DNA of 64,000 nucleotides from Chloroflexota bacterium (GTDB taxonomy: Bacteria; Chloroflexota; Anaerolineae; Promineifilales; Promineifilaceae), in the NCBI GenBank assembly GCA_024275635.1, contig JAJRYT010000010.1, positions 1 to 64,000 of the forward strand, read 5' to 3'. The notes under the pieces were generated by a model. That model was not told the DNA's origin and searched no databases. It saw only the letters and a program-made list of their open reading frames with translations. Made by a program: the position numbers and the translations under genes. Below are positions 30,691 to 39,110 of the stretch, in pieces (the first letter of the stretch is position 1; every line of letters starts with the position of its first letter).

Positions 30691-30960
30691 TCACACAGGA
30701 TAAACGTCTGTCTCAAGAAGACGGCCGTGTACCCATAACTCAGCTTCACTCAAATCAAGTTCATCATTCCAACTGATACCATATCCACCGGCATCCACCT
30801 GCACCGCATTGAAAAAAGCATCATGATGCAGCAGCGCAAACTGATCATCTTCAAGCAAGCGCGTACAATCATAAATTTTCTGCGTGCCGTTCTGAAATAT
30901 CACCAACAGCCGCTTGCCCGGAATAGGACGTACAGCTTCAATTTTTGGATACTTGTCCAT
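30691..30960 (-). CDS. DUF2442 protein
   Basis: RLLVIFQNGTQKIYDCTRLL, GGYGISWNDELDLSEAELWVHG. Confidence 0.75.
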   Translation of the reverse strand: MDKYPKIEAVRPIPGKRLLVIFQNGTQKIYDCTRLLEDDQFALLHHDAFFNAVQVDAGGYGISWNDELDLSEAELWVHGRLLETDVYPV

Positions 30961-31208
30961 CAGTCTAACCCTGGTAATTTTCTAAAATCCTGCGTTTGCC
31001 ACATTGTTAACAACTCTTTTTGGTACTGTAACGCCCATTCACGAATGAGTTTTCGCGCTCGTCGCGGCAAATCTCCTTCAATCATCTCCAATGTTTCTAT
31101 CTCAAAAACGCCATTGTACTCGCCATAAATTGCGTGAAAATGGGCAACGCCATGTTCCCGAAAATACATCTTGATGAGGATGCCGTAGAATCTCGTTATA
31201 ACAGGCAT
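30960..31208 (-). CDS. DUF4160 protein
   Basis: GILIKMYFREHGVAHFHAIYGEYNGVFEIETLEMIEGDLP. Confidence 0.8.
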   Translation of the reverse strand: MPVITRFYGILIKMYFREHGVAHFHAIYGEYNGVFEIETLEMIEGDLPRRARKLIREWALQYQKELLTMWQTQDFRKLPGLD

Positions 31209-31238
31209 AGTGCAAGTATATCATAATTAGGAAATCCC

Positions 31239-34200
31239 ATGCGCTCTACAAAAGGTCTTATTTGGCGCAACTTAACCGCCCACCCTTTGCGCAGCATTTT
31301 AACCGCGCTGGCGATTACGCTGGGCGTGGCCATGGTGTTGGCGGCCACTGTCATCGGGCAGGCGGCCAACCAGCAGGCAACGGCCGTCTCCGCCACCGCC
31401 CTCCCCATTGATTTAGAAATCGCAGCCAGGGACAACGCCCCCTTTGCAGCCCCCCTCCTGGCCTCCCCCCTCATCCAATCCACCCTGCCTCAACTTCACA
31501 TCGCCGCCCAGATGCAGCCATCTGACCAAATGCAGTCATCCGGCCGCAGTTTGGAGATCGTTGGCACAGAATTGTCGCTGTACGCAGAAATTTATAGGCC
31601 GGAATTAGCCAACGGCCGTTTCCCCGCCACCCCCAACGCCATCATCCTACCCATGACCGTCGCCCTGCAAAACAATCTCAACGTCGGCGATGAAATCACC
31701 CTGGCGGCGGACGGCCGTCGGCAAACATTCATCGTTGCCGGGCGATTGAAATTGGAAACCGGATCGGTCATTGGACAGAAAACGACGGCATTTGTCCCTC
31801 TGGCGGTGGCGCAGGAATTAGCCGGGCTGCCCAACCAGGTTGACCGCATTGACGTACTGTTGGCTGCCGACGCCAATCCGGACGAAGCGAAAAGCAGCCT
31901 CTCGCAGCAGCTTGGCCCCGATTTGATTGTCTCCCGAACGGCCGTTCCCGGCAGCGCCAACTTCAACCTGATCATCATCCAGGCCGGGATGAGTATCGTC
32001 GGCCTCATCATCCTCTTTGCCGCCGCCTTCGTCATCCTCAACGCCTTCGCCATGTCCGTCACCGCCCGCACCGAGGAGATTGGGGCGCTGCGCGCTTTGG
32101 GAATGAAGCGGCGACAGATATTGCGGCTGGTACTGAGTGAAGCGCTGATTTTGGCCGCGATTGGCGCGGGTTTGGGCATCCTGATGGGGATTGGGCTGGC
32201 CTACGCTATTTTGCAAGGGCAGCAGTTGCTCGCCGACGCCGAATTTGTCGTGCCCTGGTGGGGACTGCTCATTGGGCCGCTGCTGGGGTTAAGCGTCACT
32301 CTAGCCGCCGCCTATTTTCCCGCTCGGCGCGCCAGCCGCGTACCGCCCATTGTGGCCGTACGCAACTATCAGGTAACGGCCGCTTCTGGCTGGGCCATTA
32401 CATCCGGCAGTCGAATGGGTCTGATTTTGTTGGTTTTGACAATTGTGGGAACGGCCGTTTTCGCCCTCATCGGCCAACCCAACATCTTTGTCGCTCTGGG
32501 CGCGTTTGGCGTCGCGTTGATATTGTTGCTGGCGTGCATCGTCTTGCTGCTGCCGGGATTGGCAGTGCGGTTGGGAACGGCCGTTCGCCCCCTCCTTGTG
32601 CGCTGGCAGGGGACAAACGGCCGTCTCGCCGCCGATAACCTGAGCCGCAACCCCCTGCGCACCGCCCTCACTGCCAGCGCCCTCATGGCCGGGCTGCTCA
32701 TGATCATCGCCACAACCGGCTTCCTGCAAATCTTCCTCAAAGGCGGCTTCAGCGCGCCCGTTTCCCAAATTCAGGGGGATGCCTTCATCTATTTCGACCT
32801 GCTCAACGTCGCGGACGACGAATTTGATTACGACAATCTGAATTTTGACTCCTTCTTCGACGCCATGGATCCCAATCTTACCGGCGAATTGGAGGCTTTG
32901 GCCGCCGCCGGAACCGTCAGGCTCATGCCCATACGCGGCGTGGAAGTACCGCCGGAACTACAATTAACGCCGGGCAGTCCCGCCTTGCTTGTCGATCCGC
33001 AATCCTATTTTGACAGCGGTAATTTCACCCTGTTTGAAGGCGACCAGGCGCAGGCGTTGGCCTGGCTGGCGCAAGGCAACGCCATCCTGCTGCAACCCTA
33101 TCTGGCCGAGCGCGTCAACGCTGGCGTAGGCGACACTGTAACCATTCCCACGCCGCGCGGAGATGTGGATTTCATCGTTGCCGGGATTGGCGGCAGCAGT
33201 TTTCCGATGGCGATTTTGCCCTTCAGCGCCGGCAAACAGTATTTTGACGCCGCCGAACCCTCGTTCATCGGGCTGTTAATTCCCGACAGCCAGGATGCGG
33301 AACAAGTGATGACGGCCGTCGAAGCTATCGTCAATCGCTATCCTGAGTATGCCATTTTCCACGTTGACGACATGATTGATCCGGTCATGTCCGCGATGGG
33401 TCAACTGCAACAAACCTTGACCGCGCTCCTGTCCATGGCCGTCATTGTGGCCGCGCTGGGCGTGGTAAACACAATGGTCGTCAATGTGGCCGAACGGCGG
33501 CGCGAAATTGGCATGTTTCGCGCTGTGGGAGCGACGCAGCGGCAGGTGCGGCAAACGGTCATCGCCGAAGCCGCTGTGTTGGGATTCATCGCCGCGCTGA
33601 TTGCCGCGCTGTTCAGCTTTTTGCTCATCGGGCTGCTGGCCTTGTTATTTATCCCCAATGGGTACGCTTCAATGGGCGTGATTGTGGATGCGGCGCTGTG
33701 GCAGGAAGCGTATGGGCCAGCCTTACGCGATATGAGCGCAGCAACGGCCGTTTCCCTCATCCTGGCTCCCCTCATCGCGGCGCTGGCCGCTGCCTACCCC
33801 GCCCGGCAAGCCGCCGCCGTCAACATCGTGGAAGCGACCCGCAGCGAACGACTGTCGCTGACCAAATCGGGCGACGGCCGTATCGAATCCCATCGCCGCC
33901 AACCAACCCGCCATCTCACCAGTCTGGCCTGGCGCAATTTGCAGGAACACCGGCTGCGTACTTTTTTGAGCGCGACGGCCGTCGCCCTGGGCACAGCCAC
34001 CTTCGTCGCCGCCGATTTTGCCAACAGCGGCATCCTCAACCTGGAAACCGGCGGCGACAACCTGCTGGCTTCCTTCATGGACGGGATGGGTATTATTTTG
34101 CAAGCGATTGGCGTCATTATTTTGGCGGCCGCCGCCTTCCTCATTTTTAACGCCTTCGCCATGACCGTCGCCCAGCGGCGGCGGCAGTTGGGCTTGCTGC

Positions 34201-37200
34201 GCTCGTTGGGCATGACGCGGCGACAGGTTGTGCGCCAATTGCTGGCCGAAGCGTGGCTGACCGGCGGCGCAGGCACGCTGTTGGGACTGATTGCCGGGCC
34301 GCTGTTAGGCAGCGTCATTTTGCAATTTATCAAAGCCAGCGGCGTTGAAATTGGCAGCGGCGCCATCTCCTTTTCCACCCTCCTCATGGCCATCGTCGCC
34401 GGATTGGGCATCACCACGCTCTCTGTTTGGATTCCGGCCAAACGCGCGGCCAAAGTGTCGCCGTTAGCCGCGTTACAAGATATTGGCGAGCGGAAGCTGG
34501 AACAGCAATCGCCAATCTTCAATCTTCAATTTTCAATCGCCATCTTTTTAATCTTTGCCCTCACCCTCTATCTCGCCATCGCACCACCCGGCGCATGGAT
34601 TGGTTTGCATCCGCCCTGGCATTTTCTGGTTCCCTGGTTGGTGATGGCCCCCTGGTTTGTGGCGATTGGGCTATTGCTGCCCACGTTGGCGGAGGCGATG
34701 CGGCGGATGACGGCACGGCCGTTAACCCGCATTTTGGGCGCAACCGGCCGCCTCATCAGCGACAACATGGGGCGCGACCGGCGGCGGACGACGTTGACCA
34801 TCCTTACCTTCGTCGTCGGTCTGGCGATGATTGTGGGGCTGAACGGGATGCTCACCTTCATGAATGAAGTCCTGCTGGTGGAATCGGCGCAAGGGTTGCT
34901 GGGAGAGACCATCTGGTTCGTTCACCCCTTCGACAACAGTAATGGCCTGGCCCAATTAGACGAGTACAACCGGGGCGAGGGGCTATCGCCGCAGGTGCAG
35001 GCGGACGTGATCGCGTTGGCCGAAGGGCGGGCTGAAGTGCAGGCGCAATATATGGCGCTTGTGCCGGAAATTGGCTCGCCGCTGCCAGGGTTTCCGACGG
35101 CTTTGACTGACGCTCGCTATTTGGCAAACAGCCACCATTACACGCTGACGGAAGGGGATTGGGAAACGGCCGTTCCCATCATGGAAGGATCGGGCTGCGG
35201 CTTGCTCATCCCGCCCACCGTCGCCGGTCAGCATCAGGCGAGCGTCGGCGACACGCTGACCATCACCGGCAAAAATGGCCCGGTCAACTGCACGGTGGCC
35301 GGGATTGGGCATGGCGGCGCGACGCCGGTATCCATCATCAGCATCGCGGCCAAAGATGCGTTTGTGGATGGAGAGCCGACGCAATTGTCGGTACGGCCGT
35401 ATCCCGGCGCCGACCCCACTGCCCTGGAAGCTGATTTACGCGATTTGGCCGAGCGGCACGGCGACGCCGCCTGGGTGACGACGCCGGAAGATGAAATCGC
35501 TTCGGTCATTGATACCAGCGACCAGTTGGAAGGAATCGCCAACGGGATGCTGCTGCTGGCGGTGTTGGCGGCGGCGCTGGGCATGATCAACACAACTGTG
35601 ACCAGCGTCACTGAGCGACGGCATGAATTGGGCTTGCTGCGGGCGGTGGGCGCGACCCGGCGACAGGCGACTCTTGTTGTCGTGGGCGAAGCGGCGTTGA
35701 TGGGCTTCACCGGCGGCTTCATCGGTCTGATTGCCGGGGCGGGCGTGACGATGATTTACGCGCTTTCCTTTGGCGGCATCCCCTTTGGCCTGGTGGATCT
35801 GGCGTTGTGGCCGGCGGCGTTGCAAAGCGTTGGCCCAGCGCTGGCGCAGGGGTTGCCGGCGCTGATTTTGGTTCCCATCGTCAGCGCCAGCGCCGCCTAT
35901 TTCCCGGCGCGGCAGATTTTGCGGGGAACGGCCGTAGAAACATTGCAGGAACAGAGGCCCACATCCGTGAAGCGGCAGGCAGCGGGATTGTTGAGCCGGG
36001 GCGGCATTCGGACGCGGTTTGTGCTGGGTACGGCCGTTCTCATGCTCCTCGTTTTGGCGGGATTAACGGCCGTCGTCGTCCGCCACTCCCGCAATTACCT
36101 GGAAGAAACGACAGCCGACGTCGTGACCTCGTTAGTCGAACTGAACGCCAGCATGGTCGAATTCAATCTGCCGCCGGACGCCGATATGCTGACGTTGGAC
36201 GCGCTGCAAAGCGGCAGTTTGGACGCCGACGCGCTGCTCCAATTCCGCTCCCTGATTGACGAGATGAACGCCTACGGGCTGACCGAGTTTGTCATCGCCG
36301 ACCAGGATGATATTGTCCTATTTGGCTTTGACATGGGGCAAATGGGGACGGCGCTGGAGCCATTGGCAGATGAGGGGAAGGCGGTTACGGCCGTCACCGA
36401 AACCGACTCCGGCCAACGTGAAATCCAAGCCGCCGCCCCCATCCGCAGTGAAAACGGCGACCTATTGGGCAGCGTGCGCCTGCGGATGGAGTTGGGCGAA
36501 ATCGGCGGCTTTTTGCGCGATTTGAACCGGGCGATTTTGGGGATGGGAGCGTTCATTCTGGCGTTGGGGCTGGCGCTGGCCTGGCGGACGACGACGCCGC
36601 TAGCGCGCGCGACGCGCCAACTCTCGGCGGGGGCGGAACAAGTGGGGCAAGGACGATTTGCGCCGCTGACCCTGCCCCGGACGTCGCTGACGCGCCGTTT
36701 GTTGAATGTGTCGCTGCGGGTGAAGTTGACGGCCGTCATGGTCATCCTCCTCATCCTGCTGGTGGGCGCGTTGGAACAAGTCATCCTACCCATCGAGCGG
36801 CGCAAAGTAGAGGAAGTGACGCAGAACACGCTCATCGCGGGGACGGAATGGATGGCGCAGATGCTCTCATCCGGCATTGCCGACCAATCGGCGGCCCTTT
36901 CCGATTTCAGCGATCTCAACGATTTGCTGCGCCTGATGCAAGGGTCTGACATCGGCCAGATACAAGATTTGAGCCGGCAGATGCAAAACGAGGCTATCGC
37001 CTACAGCGCATTGATTAACGAAAAAGGCATTATCCAACTGTCCGACCAGTTCGATTTAATTGGCGGCGAAGTTGCCATCCCGGCCCAAACCCTGATTAAA
37101 GAGGCAGATTGGCAGGGCGAGCCTATCTGGCACATCACGACGCCGCTGCGGGATGAGGCCAGCGGAGACGTGACCGGCGGGCTGCAAATTGGCGTGTATC

Positions 37201-38135
37201 AACTGGTTATCGAAGATTTTCTGGCCGAGAGCCGGACGCTGTTCCGGTTGGCGGGTGTTATCGCCGTGTTGGCCGGGGTGATTCTGGCCCAGGCGATTGG
37301 CGGCGCAGTGTCGGCCCCCGCGCGGCGGCTGGCGGCCGACACCCGCCGCGTCGGACAAGGCGACCTGTCCGTCCAGTTCCGGGTCAACAGCCGGGATGAG
37401 TTGGCCCAGTTGGCCGGGGCGTTTAACGAAATGGTCGTCGGGCTGCAAGAGCGAGAATGGCTGCGGGATATGTTCGGCCGTTTCGTCAGCCAAGAAGTGG
37501 CCGAGGCGATACGAGCGGGGCAGGTAAAGTTGGAAGGCGAAAACCGCGTCGTCAGCGTCCTATTCTGCGACATTCGCGGCTTCACCGCCCGCTCCGAGAA
37601 ATCCACGCCGGCCGAAATTGTGGCCTTGCTTAATGAGTACCTGCCGGTCGTCGTCAATGCGGCGCAAAATCATGATGGCATGGTCAACAAGTTTGGCGGC
37701 GACAGTACGCTGGTCATCTACGGCGCGCCCAAGCCGCTGCAAGAAAGCGCCTATCATGCGATCCGCACGGCGCTGGAAATGCACCAGAATTTGGCCCTGC
37801 TCAATCAACGATTGGCCGAACGGGGCGAAGAGCCGATCCGCATCGGCGTGGGCATCAACACAGGCACGGTGTTGGCCGGCGCGGTGGGGCCGCCGGAACG
37901 GCAAGAGTACACGGTGATTGGCGATACGGTCAATCTGGCGTCGCGGATCGAGGCGTTGAATAAGGTGTACCCGCAGCATGGCGTTTTGATTAGCGGGCAG
38001 ACGTATGAGGCGCTGGGCGGCCGTCGGGCGGCGTTTGCGTTTACGGATTTGGGCGAGGTGCAGATTCGGGGGAAGGCGGCGGCGGTAAGGGTGTGGGCGG
38101 TGATTAGACTACAAAAGTCTTGGAGACTTTTGTAG
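31239..38135 (+). CDS. Four-FtsX ABC permease fused to sensor/HAMP modules and a class III nucleotidyl cyclase (2298 aa)
   Basis: FtsX cores TEEIGALRALGMKRRQ, RREIGMFRAVGATQRQ, RRQLGLLRSLGMTRRQ, RHELGLLRAVGATRRQ; HAMP-like RVGQGDLSVQFRVNSRDELAQLAGAFNEM; cyclase VVSVLFCDIRGFTARSE, NKFGGDSTLVIYGAP, EYTVIGDTVNLASRIE. Confidence 0.88.
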   Translation: MRSTKGLIWRNLTAHPLRSILTALAITLGVAMVLAATVIGQAANQQATAVSATALPIDLEIAARDNAPFAAPLLASPLIQSTLPQLHIAAQMQPSDQMQSSGRSLEIVGTELSLYAEIYRPELANGRFPATPNAIILPMTVALQNNLNVGDEITLAADGRRQTFIVAGRLKLETGSVIGQKTTAFVPLAVAQELAGLPNQVDRIDVLLAADANPDEAKSSLSQQLGPDLIVSRTAVPGSANFNLIIIQAGMSIVGLIILFAAAFVILNAFAMSVTARTEEIGALRALGMKRRQILRLVLSEALILAAIGAGLGILMGIGLAYAILQGQQLLADAEFVVPWWGLLIGPLLGLSVTLAAAYFPARRASRVPPIVAVRNYQVTAASGWAITSGSRMGLILLVLTIVGTAVFALIGQPNIFVALGAFGVALILLLACIVLLLPGLAVRLGTAVRPLLVRWQGTNGRLAADNLSRNPLRTALTASALMAGLLMIIATTGFLQIFLKGGFSAPVSQIQGDAFIYFDLLNVADDEFDYDNLNFDSFFDAMDPNLTGELEALAAAGTVRLMPIRGVEVPPELQLTPGSPALLVDPQSYFDSGNFTLFEGDQAQALAWLAQGNAILLQPYLAERVNAGVGDTVTIPTPRGDVDFIVAGIGGSSFPMAILPFSAGKQYFDAAEPSFIGLLIPDSQDAEQVMTAVEAIVNRYPEYAIFHVDDMIDPVMSAMGQLQQTLTALLSMAVIVAALGVVNTMVVNVAERRREIGMFRAVGATQRQVRQTVIAEAAVLGFIAALIAALFSFLLIGLLALLFIPNGYASMGVIVDAALWQEAYGPALRDMSAATAVSLILAPLIAALAAAYPARQAAAVNIVEATRSERLSLTKSGDGRIESHRRQPTRHLTSLAWRNLQEHRLRTFLSATAVALGTATFVAADFANSGILNLETGGDNLLASFMDGMGIILQAIGVIILAAAAFLIFNAFAMTVAQRRRQLGLLRSLGMTRRQVVRQLLAEAWLTGGAGTLLGLIAGPLLGSVILQFIKASGVEIGSGAISFSTLLMAIVAGLGITTLSVWIPAKRAAKVSPLAALQDIGERKLEQQSPIFNLQFSIAIFLIFALTLYLAIAPPGAWIGLHPPWHFLVPWLVMAPWFVAIGLLLPTLAEAMRRMTARPLTRILGATGRLISDNMGRDRRRTTLTILTFVVGLAMIVGLNGMLTFMNEVLLVESAQGLLGETIWFVHPFDNSNGLAQLDEYNRGEGLSPQVQADVIALAEGRAEVQAQYMALVPEIGSPLPGFPTALTDARYLANSHHYTLTEGDWETAVPIMEGSGCGLLIPPTVAGQHQASVGDTLTITGKNGPVNCTVAGIGHGGATPVSIISIAAKDAFVDGEPTQLSVRPYPGADPTALEADLRDLAERHGDAAWVTTPEDEIASVIDTSDQLEGIANGMLLLAVLAAALGMINTTVTSVTERRHELGLLRAVGATRRQATLVVVGEAALMGFTGGFIGLIAGAGVTMIYALSFGGIPFGLVDLALWPAALQSVGPALAQGLPALILVPIVSASAAYFPARQILRGTAVETLQEQRPTSVKRQAAGLLSRGGIRTRFVLGTAVLMLLVLAGLTAVVVRHSRNYLEETTADVVTSLVELNASMVEFNLPPDADMLTLDALQSGSLDADALLQFRSLIDEMNAYGLTEFVIADQDDIVLFGFDMGQMGTALEPLADEGKAVTAVTETDSGQREIQAAAPIRSENGDLLGSVRLRMELGEIGGFLRDLNRAILGMGAFILALGLALAWRTTTPLARATRQLSAGAEQVGQGRFAPLTLPRTSLTRRLLNVSLRVKLTAVMVILLILLVGALEQVILPIERRKVEEVTQNTLIAGTEWMAQMLSSGIADQSAALSDFSDLNDLLRLMQGSDIGQIQDLSRQMQNEAIAYSALINEKGIIQLSDQFDLIGGEVAIPAQTLIKEADWQGEPIWHITTPLRDEASGDVTGGLQIGVYQLVIEDFLAESRTLFRLAGVIAVLAGVILAQAIGGAVSAPARRLAADTRRVGQGDLSVQFRVNSRDELAQLAGAFNEMVVGLQEREWLRDMFGRFVSQEVAEAIRAGQVKLEGENRVVSVLFCDIRGFTARSEKSTPAEIVALLNEYLPVVVNAAQNHDGMVNKFGGDSTLVIYGAPKPLQESAYHAIRTALEMHQNLALLNQRLAERGEEPIRIGVGINTGTVLAGAVGPPERQEYTVIGDTVNLASRIEALNKVYPQHGVLISGQTYEALGGRRAAFAFTDLGEVQIRGKAAAVRVWAVIRLQKSWRLL

Positions 38136-38142
38136 TCTAATC
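38102..38142. repeat. REP-like hairpin, copy A
   Basis: gattagactacaaaagtct-tgg-agacttttgtagtctaatc; 19-bp perfect stem. Confidence 0.9.
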
Positions 38143-38317
38143 GGTTCGCGGATTTGGGCGCGGCGCAGATTCGGGGGAAGGCAGAAAAGGCGAGGGTGTG
38201 GGCGGTGGGGACGGCCGTTCTCCCACCCACCACAACACCACGCGGGAAAACGGCCGTGCCGGATGAATAGCGGCGTTTGGCGGGTACGGCCGTTTCCAGA
38301 AAGCTCTGAAAATCACC

Positions 38318-38770
38318 TTAACTCAAATTCTCCAAATCAGCCAAATCTTGCAAACGGCCGACTGCCTTCTTGTTCTTCTTCAGGTTTTCCAAATCAATAA
38401 ATGGCAAGGCAACCCCATCAACCATTTCCTCAACGCGCCTGGCGTAGCAATCTGAAAATTTGACGCCTTTCAAGCCGGTAATCAGGTCAATACGATTAGG
38501 CGGGTATCCCAACTGAATAATGATGCCCGGCTCCAGAAAATCGGCGGCGGTAAGCCCCAACGAAGCAAATCCAAACTGGTCGAGCGCTTTAACGAGGTTG
38601 GCCGCATTTTGCTCATCAACCCAAACCCAAATATCAATATCTTTAGTGAATCGAGGATGCCCATGGAAAGCAACCGCATACCCCCCTACCACAAGATAGC
38701 GAACATTATTATCGTTTAATGATTGTATAAACTCTTTGAAATCCGGGGTCAGTATCATATTTCCAGGCAA
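38318..38770 (-). CDS. AbiEii-like nucleotidyltransferase
   Basis: NVRYLVVGGYAVAFHGHPRFTKDIDIWV. Confidence 0.75.
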   Translation of the reverse strand: MPGNMILTPDFKEFIQSLNDNNVRYLVVGGYAVAFHGHPRFTKDIDIWVWVDEQNAANLVKALDQFGFASLGLTAADFLEPGIIIQLGYPPNRIDLITGLKGVKFSDCYARRVEEMVDGVALPFIDLENLKKNKKAVGRLQDLADLENLS

Positions 38771-38927
38771 TATAGGCGCGTCGAATATCTTCCAGAGCGG
38801 TTAAACGGGCCGCATATGGCTGTGTTCGCCAGTAAGCAAAATCGGATGGTTGTTCGTTAATCCTTATCTTTCTTACGGTTTTGGCAATTTTTTGCGGATA
38901 TTTTTCCGCTTGAATTTCTTCGGACAT
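38709..38927 (-). CDS. Small protein overlapping the nucleotidyltransferase gene; possible partner
   Basis: MSEEIQAEKYPQKIAKTVRKIRINEQPSDFAYWRTQPYAARLTALEDIRRAYIAWKY; start moved from 38990 because the extension is REP-encoded. Confidence 0.6.
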   Translation of the reverse strand: MSEEIQAEKYPQKIAKTVRKIRINEQPSDFAYWRTQPYAARLTALEDIRRAYIAWKYDTDPGFQRVYTIIKR

Positions 38928-38944
38928 GATAGGCTGATTATACC

Positions 38945-38977
38945 AGATTACAAAAGTCTGCCAGACTTTTGTAATCT
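38945..38977. repeat. REP-like hairpin, copy B
   Basis: agattacaaaagtct-gcc-agacttttgtaatct; 15-bp perfect stem. Confidence 0.88.
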
Positions 38978-39110
38978 CTCTGCGCGTCAACAGAAACTCC
39001 GCACACCCGAATTGGAACGGCCGTTTTCCTATCCCTCCGCCTTCCGTTATAATTTCGCAGGGGTAGTTTGCGAACCGCTCCTACAAGCGCATATAACCAG
39101 GAGACACCCT

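Noticed and set aside
38928-38990. Upstream start of the small partner ORF
   Set aside because: The extension is translated from REP copy B; MSEEIQ at 38927 is preferred
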